From contig OY720639.1 of NCBI GenBank assembly GCA_963169105.1, positions 53,735,848 to 53,799,847 of the forward strand: a stretch of 64,000 bases of DNA, written 5' to 3'. This document shows, piece by piece, positions 53,817-64,000 of the stretch. How positions within the stretch are numbered: position 1 is the first letter of the stretch; each line of letters opens with the position of its first letter. A model generated the notes under the pieces. The model worked only from the letters and a program-made list of their open reading frames with translations. It was not told the DNA's origin and did not search any database. The translations under genes were made by a program, and so were the position numbers. The DNA is from Ceriagrion tenellum. Its lineage: Eukaryota; Arthropoda; Insecta; Odonata; Coenagrionidae.

Positions 53817-56197
53817 ATGTAACACATGAAGCAAAATAAAATCCTCGTTACAGCGATAAATATTTTAAGTTTGACAGTAAAAAAATGAATTATACAGTCG
53901 GGGGGTCAGTTCTATAAATAGTGCCAAAAAACTTCACATACGGAAACGACAAATAATCGCATGCCCACGAAGAAGTATCGATAGCATGTTACATCACCAC
54001 TCGATATTTATCGAGCAATAGTTATCACATGCGGAAAGGACGTGTTAACTAAACACTACCGAATCGATGAAACCAAGTGTTAGCATTGGTTTTTTTTGCG
54101 TGTACGATACTTATCGTCTCCACCTCCACATAGAAATCGACATCAAGAATCGACGTCCAGTCCAAGTACAAAATTTCACGATTCCACACCGTGTCACGAA
54201 GTTTATGACCAACGTATAAAATGCGTCGGTATGGGAAATTTACTAGTTTCCGCGGAACAGTAAAATACATCTTACTAATGAAATTCCACGCTTGATATAA
54301 AAGAGAATGGACCGTGACTTTTTCCCAAGATGGCTACGTAATATCATAGCGTAGCCACCGTAGCCTACCACCTACCTTCACAACGTTGCATAGTTATTCT
54401 CGTTGAAAGATGATATAGCGCTATTAAACTATGTGCTTTTTAGAGTGAATACTGCGATTCATTTCATCCATACATAAGCCGATAATTCATACATACCTAA
54501 GTATAATCGCGGACAATTTACATGAAAATATACAATACACAGTAATGACTAATGACTCGTCAATGACGAGAAACCAGCTGGAAATGGTCGAAAACTAATA
54601 TGGCGGATGATAAAGAGAATTAAAATATGTTGGACAAAAACGAGGTATATTTGTCAAAAAATGTTCAAATTGTAACAGGATATCGTTCACGAAAGCTTCC
54701 CTGAGGGTAATGTGATAAATTTACTGCAGAGAACTAACCATTAGCGCGAGCTAATTAACGCTAGTGAAAGGAATTGTAGTTATTATTATTATTACGCAAC
54801 GCTGCAGCTTTTCACCCGCGAAAATGCGGATATCCGGCGAAGGTCGTGGCTCTAGATTGACACCTAAATATCGCATCCGGTGCGGACTGGTGTTTTGGTC
54901 TTCCGCAGAGGGCACTGCCGAGGGCCTCTGTGGTTAGAGATAACCAACTTACCCCAATTCATCACATCCCATTTCGACCAAATTGGGACAGTGCGAAGTT
55001 TACGTTCGCCAAGTTAATTTTTTATGCTTATCGGATATCAAGGGTTACATCGTATGCTAATCTTTAACGACCGGCGACCACACGCGACAACTATCTAAGA
55101 CCTTACTATATTGCGCTAAGACCTTAATGAGTATCCTTCGGCAATAGACTTTGATCATTTAAAATAACTATCCGCTTATCTGTTATTATCAGTTAACGCC
55201 TTGATCACCCATCCGCTAAATATCCACGAAGTTAGAGCATCTTATCTCTATTTCAGTGGCTAATTGATATCACTTCACCGCAGAAACCTCAGGGTCATAT
55301 ACCACATTAGTGGTGCTTTAATGGAATGGAGTTTCTTGGAATACATTATTATTTCAACATTGTTATTCAACAATAATGTAGTAGCTTGTATACCCTAATG
55401 CATTTTTTTAGCAGAATGTTGCGGTGGGTTATTAATTCCCAAACAGCTGGTGGAGGCACAACTACAATTGAAAATACCTTCGTAAATTACTAATGTCAGT
55501 GCATATGTTTGCAATTCTGGCGTCATTGCGGTGAAAACGGTAAAACTCAAGCTTCTACCGCTACGTTAGTTTCGAAATTAGTGGAGGTTTACAACTTTTA
55601 CAACAGCTCGCGTAAAATACAACAATTAAACATTTTTTTCACCGGTTATGTCAGGCAAATGTTTAGCTAACTTATATCAAAATCGCCAGCAAGAGAATGG
55701 TGATGACTTTAAGTTGGGCCATTGGATATTGAGCGCCGAAAACAGGGTCTTTTTACAAATAAAGTATCGTACAAGTACAGATAAGGAGAGAAAAAATTAT
55801 CTATCACACCACGTAGAGATGATTATTCTATCACTTGGTCTTCATATCGTTACATTCGGTTGGCCATATTTGAAAATACAGCAGCCTTAACTCGAAGGAC
55901 TCGACTGTTCAATGGACAGGAGCCGCGAGTCAGCATGGGGAAATTAAAAATGAGTGTCAGGCCAGTAAAATACAAAATAGTACTTCGAGGCGAAGGTTCT
56001 ACTCTTTATCTATGAGCATGACCGTGTGTGTGACATCACTCCATGGCAACCGAGCAGAGATTACTTCATTCTCGATCGGTTTCGATCGCCGACGCGACGT
56101 GGCTTAATGGAGTTGGAAGTGTGGATCGATTTGAAGAATGAGGAGAACGTTTGGCACGACGACTCATGCAGTGTTCGGGGGGTGAAGTACTCGCGTG

Positions 56198-56219
56198 GTG
56201 GGGGGAGGGGAGGAGGTGG
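56198..56219 (+). other. G-quadruplex-capable run
   Basis: GGTGGGGGGAGGGGAGGAGG-type sequence with four or more G tracts on the plus strand, near the end of a short open frame. Structure is predicted only from the base pattern. Confidence 0.5.
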
Positions 56220-56712
56220 CGTCTAGAGATTGCAGTGGGAATGCAGCTATTCCACCCTCACACCACGCTCCACCAATACCACCAATTCACCTCCTGAGTT
56301 CAAAGGAAGATTGTCGGAAGGGGAGGGAAAGGAGGGAGGCTATGAGTGCAGCAGAAAAGTGAGAACATGAATTGCAGACAGATGGGCTCCAGCAATTGTA
56401 CAAGCGTGAGAAAAATATAAATTGTCCGCCCCTTAAAAAAGATTTATTAACCGATTTTAGCTAACATTAAAGATTGTTGCAAATTGTCCACGTAAGCACG
56501 AAGTAACTCGGAATTTAAACCTCGGACAACACAAAAATGCTACGAGATTTTAACTCTTCCAGTCTAAGGTCACCGCTATGTATATGTTATGCTATTTATA
56601 AGGATATATTATGTTATTTATATGGTTATGTTATGTATAACATGGTTAACAATTTAAGATGGCTTATTTTGTTTTATATTGATTTAGTTAAGTTAGTTTA
56701 CTGCCACTTTTA

Positions 56713-56744
56713 ATCCAAAACCAATTTGTTAACTGGTTTTGGAT
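56713..56744. repeat. Perfect 11 bp hairpin
   Basis: ATCCAAAACCA (56713-56723) pairs with TGGTTTTGGAT (56734-56744) across a 10-base loop. It is isolated and too short for a miRNA precursor as it stands. Not followed by a T run. Confidence 0.7.
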
Positions 56745-58489
56745 CAATTGTTGATTGTTACTAGAGATGAGCTGGAGCGAGGTAATAAAGAAGAAAGATG
56801 ACTGGTGAGCCATATAAAAGACCGTGAAGCTTTATTACTATTTAAATATCACAGTCACCGGTGAGCGTAATGTATTTATAGGAGTCACATTTCCTATTAC
56901 TTTCATTGGCAATTTGGATAAAGTAATACTTTAAATTTACGCTTCAAATGTTCTCTTCTTGAATTACGATAGCGGTTTCTTTAACCGCGCGCTGATTTGA
57001 GGGATGCTCTAGGGCTTCAGAACGATCGTCTTTATATTATCCCTTCCTTTCATGCCAGGAACTTAATTTTCACTCTAAAAATTGTCTCCGTCTTCTGAGT
57101 TATACGAGGAAATGAGTTTTTAGGGATTATTTGCATTATATCTACGTCTTAAGGGTGGGTGTCATGTCAACCGGAAACTTCGGTGAAATTTCAACCTCGG
57201 TTCCTTTCAATGGGTCTTAGACAAGAATGTAAATAGAGGAAATTGTTAGCCCGGAGGTTTTCCTGTTTTTGATAGTTAAGAGCGTCAGTTACTCTCAGAG
57301 TATACTTAAAATGGTCGCTGTTCCAAAAATACGCGCTGGAAGTAGGATTTTCCCCATTTTCATTCTTTATGTTCCCTTTCTACAAGTCGCCATTAAAGTC
57401 ACAGACAATATCCCGTCGACCGGGTGCCTGTGGATTTTGTCCACGTCGACCACACCTTGAGATGGCATTGGTTGCAGATGACGTAATGCGGAGAAGGGTG
57501 ACGGAAGGATGAAATAATGGGCAGTGCCAAGTCAGGGCCGGGCAATTAAAGTCGAATTACAGTAATAACATTTATTATTATGGGCGTGTCCATTTTCACA
57601 AAAATATGCATGTGTACGTAAACTTTTATATCTAGTGCCGTCAGTTTTGATGCCAGAAAAACGATTCATATTTCCTTAAATTCGTTGAACTTAGATCATC
57701 ATTTATTCCTTAAACTTTACCTCGTGCGAAAAATTCATTAAACTTTCTGAGAAATTTGCCTTCAAAGAGACTCAGTTTCAGCGATTTTTTGTCTGCCTTG
57801 AAGTACTTTCTCTGAACTCCAAAACGATCCAGAAGATGGATTATCACTATAATTTTCATCTATCTACTATAACCAATAATCTCGAGGATGCTCGGTATAA
57901 AAGATCACAACTGTCGACGCACCTATCAACCCAACGCTACTACTACTACTTACTAGGGTGTATACATTCCATGCAATCATTTTTCTTGGAAATGGTAAAA
58001 TAGTGTGTCGGGATATTGCACTTGAAATGTTGTTAATGACAACAATAAAGTTAAAAATGTTTTGTTTATGCAACTTATGTGTCTTTCGTCCCTTTCTTGC
58101 GAGTGTGGGAAGTGTATGAAGTTTTTGTTTAATTACGCGAAAATAAATCTTCCACGGAACAGAAATATCCGAAAAAAGTACTCGCTATTCTTGTCAGTTG
58201 CTCCTGCGTGAATATGCGCGATGGAAATAAACAATTTTTGTAAAAGTAAACGAGTACCTATATTTCATTGCAATTTAGCGGTTTTGCAATTCCGTTATCG
58301 GGTAACAGATTTTGCAGCTAATTATTATCTTTTGTTTGGGGACTTTATTTTTACTATCCTGTTCGCGTACATTAAAAAAGCCTTCATTATTGCTGAAATC
58401 CAATCTTTAACGGCAAATTTCATATAGAACTTGGATAGAAAAATCACTAGTTTAGCCCCTGGGCGTCCGTAATTTTTCATTCATTCACT

Positions 58490-58800
58490 AGTTTGTTTAT
58501 TCCGTTCGCGCGGTTCCCGTTTCGGTCATTGTCGCGTCATCGCCCTGGCGACGTCGGGACTGGCGGTCGTTGCGCCACCACTAACACCACCCGGTCGCAT
58601 CCGCGATCACGTTCCCCCAGACGCGTTGCCCGCGTCTAGTCTCGTTTTTGCGGGAGTTTATATCCACGCGGGCCTGCTGTGTAGTGGAGTAGGGGGAAAA
58701 AAGGGTGCGAGAAATGCGAGAGAGAGGAGAGAGGGGAGAGGAAAGGAGAAAAGAGAACGGAAAGAAGGAACTCGCGGGGAAACCATTGGCGAAGCTCAAG
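58490..58800. promoter_or_regulatory. CpG island followed by GA-rich tract, candidate promoter
   Basis: 58501-58620 holds 20 CpGs in 120 bases, with GCGTCATCG and GCGACGTCG elements. It is followed from about 58684 by some 100 bases of almost pure purine (GAGAGAGGAGAGAGGGGAGAGG region), which would provide GAGA-factor sites. This pairing is common at insect promoters. No gene could be read in either direction nearby, so the transcript may lie outside the window or be noncoding. Confidence 0.4.
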
Positions 58801-58879
58801 TTTGAGCCACTGTGTTGGGGCTGTATGTCGATTGATTCCTTCCTGAAGGAAAGGCATAACATGCACATCACCTCAATTT

Positions 58880-60440
58880 ACAAGCAATTAAAAAATTGAG
58901 TTTAAGAAAAAATAATTATATTCCTTCTGTCTAAAAATTAAGATACCAGATGTTCAATCGTAGTTTTCCGCGGCATTCAACGTGAAAATTCTCCAGTATA
59001 TTTCGGGAATTCACTGCATAGGTTTTTTTCTGCTCAAAAATATATTTTTAATCTTATGCTCCCCCAATTTCCTGAATAGCCGAGACCCCCCCAAATAGAC
59101 CAAAAATTATTTTAATGACGCATTTTGCGCCATGACCCCTATCGTGGGCACCATTTCTGCTGACAAAAGCTTTGTCGCGGGCGCAGGTCAAAAAAGACGC
59201 AATTGAAAGCATAAAATTACAAAAGAAAACACAATTACCCCATCACTTCGTCTCCTATGCTATGATGACTACCTTTGAGGTACACGGAGAGGGTGCTACG
59301 TCATCAAACTGAAGCCTGACACCCGAAATAACAAACATATTGTTGGACCCAGCTCTCTCCTTACTTTCCTATGTATAACACGACTGAGTAGACAAATTAG
59401 CGGATGTAAAGCACGAATATCAACCATCTGTTTGATACACAAGGCAAATAACTCTTGAAAGTTATATTGGCTTCTTAGTGCTATGGATTCTACTCAATTT
59501 CAGAATAGTTTCTATAAGGAATGCGGATGATTTTTAATTTAATTAAATACAGTACGCAAGAAGAATTATCATTAAAGAAGCAACAACATGCTGATTTATA
59601 GTAAGTTACTAAGTAAAACAGTAAAATTGCAGCATTAGTAAGCCCGCAAGCGCTACAGAAAAATATGGGTCAGCGAAGATGGCGGACTCGCTTCAGGTTC
59701 TAGTATTAGCCAGCATTACAAGTGCCCACTCCAATTACCCCAATGATAACAACTTACAACAGAATATTTCGATAGAGTTAGAGAACTGGGAGAGCAGTTT
59801 TCAATAAAAGCCACATAAGTAATTGTTGTAATTGCTGCCAGTCGGTATAGTTAATCATTTTAATTTTCTCGTACTGAAAACGAATGTTATAAACATTTTA
59901 AAGCCAAATATGCCGTCCTGGAAAAAAAATGCCGCTCGGGGCGGATCCTCTACACCCCCTCCTAGGACACCACGCCGCCCGGGAAAAAACCCAACTACGG
60001 CCATGGCGACAACCGCTAGCACTTCCTCCTCCACTTGCAACTCGTGCAAACTGAATTAATCGCACGTGTGCAGATGTGAATCGGAATATAAGAAGAGGAA
60101 GGGACGATGGAAGCGACAAGCGGCGGTAGGGGAAAAAAAGCTTCAGATGACAGAGGAAGGGAAAGAGGGTGGGGTAAGGGCGAGGATGGCAGAGAAGACA
60201 GTTTTAAATATCGTGTGGAAGTATTCCCTGTTTTGGGCGCCGCACAGAATAAAAAGGATGTGTTTAATATGAACAAGAACATCAACAGATTAACAACAAG
60301 AAACATTAAAAGACGATTCTAAAATTACAATTTGCGACCAGATAACAAATAGGGTCCTGCCTGCGCTTACCTGCGCTTGCTGGCGCTTAGGTTTCACATA
60401 AGAGCATTCAATCTAGCAGTGCACTTTTTCATACCACTCA
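58880..60440. other. No gene seen
   Basis: AT-rich, with a GC-rich patch at 59920-60060 that opens short frames on both strands (75 and 64 codons, no motif). A triple of TGCGCTTACC-like 11-12 bp units lies at about 60361-60393. Confidence 0.45.
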
Positions 60441-60590
60441 AGTCATTAGGGGCGCTTAAGGTCGTGATTGAGGTAAGATGATGAGCAATCGGGAAGGACA
60501 GAATAGGTTTTATGGACAGGAGAAGAAGGGTAGGGCTTACTCGGAGGTAAGGAAAGAAGTACTAGAGATAGCTACGGTCCAGTACGTGTA
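60441..60590 (+). mobile_element. LINE 3' fragment
   Basis: The GGAAGGACAGAATAGGTTTT region and following AAAGAAGTACTAGAGATAG align with 10033-10100 in the LINE of Rab8 intron 3 (GAATAGGTTTCATGG and AAATACTAGAGGTAG). Only the C-terminal basic region remains. Confidence 0.55.
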
Positions 60591-62570
60591 AAATCTGAAG
60601 GATTTTCTCAGTCTTTCAATTAAAAGCTACCTTTAACCGGGACATTAATGTAATGACGTCATTATTTCACTGTTATATTCGTGGACCTTGGTAATAATTA
60701 ACGAAACAAAGGTTTTTATGGAGGACATTTGCTTTAAGACACATTTGCGTTAAAAGAGAACCAGCTTCGGCGATTTTCTGGGGAAATTTACGTGCTGAAC
60801 ATAGCTACAGACATTTATAATTTATAATATAATGAGTTAAAATGCGATGTTTTTATTTATTTACATCGCCATATCTCATAAGTCCTGTACAATCCCATTT
60901 TAATAGCTAATTCGTATCGTATTAAGAAGTTTTACCAAGTAGTCGGTATGAAAACAACATTTTTTGGACAGAAGAGTAAATAAATAAGATATTTACCTCT
61001 TGTGAATTACTATGGCTCCTTTTATATTGCCTGATTCATGTCCACCTCAACATGACGTTGCCTTTACGCTCACTTAGTGTTAACAAATAAAGATTCCGGA
61101 TTACGTACCTATGCTAAATACAAAGTCGGTATATTGGCGTGAGCGTAATTGGCGGCAGTAGGTAATAGCCTCGGTTTATAAGCTAATACCCACTGCCTAT
61201 AACACCTACCTATTACAAGGAAATCCTTAAACGCAATTTATGAAACTGGGCCGAAGAAACTCATTTTGGTTGTTCAAAAAGGAATAGGACCTGTACAGTC
61301 GTATAAGGTCTACAATAGTACCGAATGATAATAACTAGACGAAAGAAGAATGATATTTCTATCGAATGAATTATTTTCATCAATAAAATATTATAACCGT
61401 ATATAATAAGCACAAATACGTTTTGTAATATCAATATTTAAAAAGATTACCAACATTACAAGCAGCTTTGATATAAATTGTTTCCATCAATCGCAAAAAA
61501 GCTTTAGAAAAATCGTCACTTTTGTTTTTTAGCCTCCACCATATCTCTCACAAGTATGTCCGGAGCAGATCATCAAAGGCATTGCCTTATATGACCGGGA
61601 CAGTCTTTCCTTCGGTTCGAATAATTTCGCGGCATTCCTTTGCAAGCAAGTCAATCTTTGAAGGGACAGTTATATGTATTATACATTTTGTTGGTTTCTA
61701 CCATTGAGATACATTAAGAGGTGGCTGGCCATTTTAGCCGATGCTAGAGGCTATAACTATAACGTAGGCGTGGCCTGTCCGACATCTTAGTTAACCCCGA
61801 TTTTCCTTAGACACTTTGACTCGCTAATTTTGAAATTTTACAATAATTTTATGATACCTAATCAGAAATCAGCATGCATTAATTTCTATAATATGCATTC
61901 TCCAAACACATTTTTCTCTATTTTAATTAATAATAACCCTCATTCCCGGTGAAAACTACGGTATAATCGAGTGGCCTCCTTAGCACTAGGTAGCCTATGT
62001 ATATTTCAAGAGTTAGCTGACAAAAATTTCGAATAGATAGTGGATATTTTTGCTATGCATCCGCTAATTTGTACATTCCCTCGTGCTAACCAAAGGAAAG
62101 TACGGATAGAGCAGGGGTAACCAAAACGGTTGTTATTACGGTTTCCAGGCTACAGTTTGATGACGTAATGCCCTCTCCATCCACTTCAATGCTTTCTGCA
62201 AGTAATGTAACAATACGGGCACACCTTTGTGAACAGCGCAGCATTATAATTACATATTCTTATAAACAGCGGTAACTAATGAATAATTATACACGCCCAA
62301 CCAAGGAGTTTACTCTCGCTAACGTGGAACAGCATGGCCTGAAACAGGATTTCTCACTTTCTAGGTCGAAATAGAGAAATCAGTAAAAGTCAACAGCACT
62401 CGTTGACCCACTATCACGGCTCCGGCCGCTTGCATATTTATTCTCACGAGGCTTGAAAAAGAAATAGTCCAATTGAACTTAACCGCAATCTGTTAGCCGA
62501 GACGAGCGGTCCTCCGCAGTCGGCAGACCGAACGGAGCCGACGCAGTGACCTTCACCCGCACGCCTATCT
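60591..62570. other. No gene seen
   Basis: Intergenic sequence with no recognisable gene or complete element. Confidence 0.45.
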
Positions 62571-62575
62571 TCCAC

Positions 62576-63115
62576 TCATTGCGAGGCCATTACCCCATTC
62601 CTGCGGTAGCATGACCACATACGACCGAGTTCACAGCAGAACACATAATTGGGGTAGCTGAAAAAGAAAACTTTCAGGCTCTCAAAAACCATTTGAAATA
62701 AAAACATTGCCCCAATTTTCCACGAGGCATTGTTGAAGAACTCTAAAAAGCTCCTAAATTGAGAATGCTCGCCAGTGCAATAGCACCGAGTAACTACTTC
62801 ATTAGCACCACTGGCAGTAGTTACCTCCTGAAATTCAAGACACGAATTCCGCAACTTAAAGTTTAAACTGAAAGTAGTCAGTATATCGGGTAGGTGTGTT
62901 GGTTGGAGCAGGTACTGGCTTCCCATCCCGAGGGTTAGAGTTCGAATAACGGCGAGTATAGGAGATTTCAATCTTAACTCCTGACCCCTCATTGAATGGT
63001 TCGATAAGAGAACTTGCAATTCCGTCAGTCGGACTGTGGACACATTGCCGACTTTCGCTAAGAGCAGGCTAATGCCGACGCCGGGTTTCTCTCCACCGTT
63101 CCTCCCATTCCACAC
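62576..63115. repeat. Repeat copy with tRNA-like box and GGCGTCGGCATTA head
   Basis: On the minus strand 63049-63095 reads GAGAAACCCGGCGTCGGCAT, matching the head at 53363. On the plus strand 62890-62956 has GTTGGTTGGAGCAGG and, about 40 bases on, AGAGTTCGAATAAC, resembling RNA polymerase III A and B boxes of a tRNA-derived SINE. A 179-codon minus frame spanning the region is explained, at least in part, by this repeat. I do not call it a gene. Confidence 0.45.
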
Positions 63116-63383
63116 ATCCTTCCCTCACCAACCACCCTCTAGTCTTGATGGGCACAAATGACATCAAATGCCGGTCGCCTCCTCCACATAAACAAACAAT
63201 TAAAAATAGAAAATTGCTATCAAGTTCAGGCGGTGATTGCGAACGGGTTAGATAGTGGGAGGTAAACTGTATCTTTTGAGGGAATAATTATCTATCCAAA
63301 ATGGTTCTCACGTACAATTTGTCCATAAAGTTTATGAATAATGCAGTGTTTTTGAAATTCTATTTTGCATTTTTATGGATACA

Positions 63384-63450
63384 TCATCTACATCTAAATA
63401 CTACCGTCCGAGCCGCCGCATGGGCGTGTGGAAGGGGGCATTAGGATATC
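63384..63450 (-). repeat. GTAGAT-tailed repeat fragment
   Basis: ACATCTACATCTAAATACTA, then CCGAGCCGCC and GGCGTGTGG, is the inverted counterpart of the tail at 53760-53816. The 104-codon frame starting at 63375 begins inside this repeat and is not supported as a gene. Confidence 0.55.
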
Positions 63451-64000
63451 AGCCGTGTAAAGATGTAAGGGATAAGGTTTTGGAAAGTGAAATGGTGACG
63501 TGTATTATGGCAATGTATTTAGTGGAACTCAAGTTTTTACTGTGGTCGCTTGTTTTGCGCGGAAAGAACGTGTTTTTGTACCTATCTGTTCGGCAAGGAA
63601 TCTCTCTTATTTTATTTATCGCTTTCGTCAGATCTAGAGATGAAGTGAGGCGTCATGATAATATTCTGAGTCGCTCTGAAACATCATAGCTGTACCACAA
63701 AATGTTCGTCGCTAATACTTAAGTTTCCGGCGTATTAACTCTATGTCCCATCCATTCAATACGGCCGACTGCCAATTTTAATGAATTCAATTTTCTCATG
63801 TGTTAAGAGTACCGCATGGTTCTCTTCAATTAAATTCTCTTCTGTAATCAGTGATAGACACGAGCGGATGAAAAGGTTTTATCTTTGGTCGAGGAAACTT
63901 CATGCAGCATCCAGATATATTTGAGCCCCCATTCGGGAGGAATACGCGATTCGCTTATAGCCTTTTTGTACTGAGCCGATTGGAAGACATCTGCATTTGA
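63451..64000. other. No gene seen
   Basis: Ordinary intergenic sequence to the end of the window. Confidence 0.45.

Larger units (their letters stand above)
53817..58485. other. Gene-poor interval
   Basis: No recognised exon. CpG frequency is high (31 CpGs counted in 54781-55380). Notable local structures are a G-rich run at 56198-56219, an AT-rich repeat of TTATGTTATTTATA-like units at 56576-56640, and a hairpin at 56713-56744. Confidence 0.5.

Noticed and set aside
62576..63115. 179-codon minus-strand open frame
   Set aside because: It spans a dispersed repeat (GGCGTCGGCATTA head and tRNA-like boxes). No protein domain is visible, and length alone is not evidence.
63375..63689. 104-codon plus-strand frame
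   Set aside because: It begins within the GTAGAT-tailed repeat and has no recognisable domain.

Overview
This is a stretch of animal nuclear DNA, most likely from an arthropod and probably an insect. The genes are split by GT-AG introns of 0.3 to 7.6 kb. The intergenic and intronic DNA is full of decayed transposons (non-LTR retrotransposons, Penelope-like elements, piggyBac, Tigger/pogo and hAT). Bacterial or viral gene organisation is absent, and there is no operon, CRISPR array or prophage. CpG is scarce across the transcribed left half and frequent in most of the right half. That pattern is typical of insects that methylate gene bodies. The species cannot be fixed from the sequence.

Layout. 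(1) 1-1278: intron and last exon of a gene ending in a Lys/Ala/Pro-rich basic tail like those of ribosomal proteins. (2) 1613-18668: a complete five-exon Rab8 GTPase gene on the + strand, read exon by exon to a 209-residue protein ending in CSLL. Its introns hold nested LINEs (7.0-10.2 kb), a 2.8 kb Tigger/pogo element (11280-14076) and an antisense LINE (16.9-18 kb). A long AU-rich 3' UTR probably runs to about 23.8 kb and contains an unexplained 218-codon reading frame. (3) 23.9-28.3 kb: a 240 bp TTAA-flanked MITE, a 2.2 kb degenerate piggyBac element and a LINE fragment. (4) about 29.2-35.6 kb, minus strand: a Cdc42 small effector (CDC42SE/SPEC-like) gene of at least three coding exons, with a dicysteine membrane anchor, a CRIB motif and the family's downstream QMQSKGGY segment. 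(5) 38-39.4 kb: low-confidence candidate exons on both strands, at the point where CpG content jumps. (6) 39.6-64 kb: no gene I can recognise. It holds LINE and Penelope fragments (one Penelope copy carries an internal inversion), a hAT MITE, a dispersed SINE-like family and two CpG-dense promoter-like islands (about 50.35-50.88 and 58.49-58.80 kb).

The two recognised genes are transcribed toward each other. Rab8 directs exocytic vesicles to the plasma membrane and cilia. The Cdc42 effector acts in actin signalling at the cortex. Nothing in the sequence shows that they are co-regulated. I found no previously undescribed multi-gene system. The items most worth checking are the candidate exons at 38-39.4 kb, the Rab8 3' UTR frame, the CpG boundary, and the architecture of the nested and inverted retroelements.
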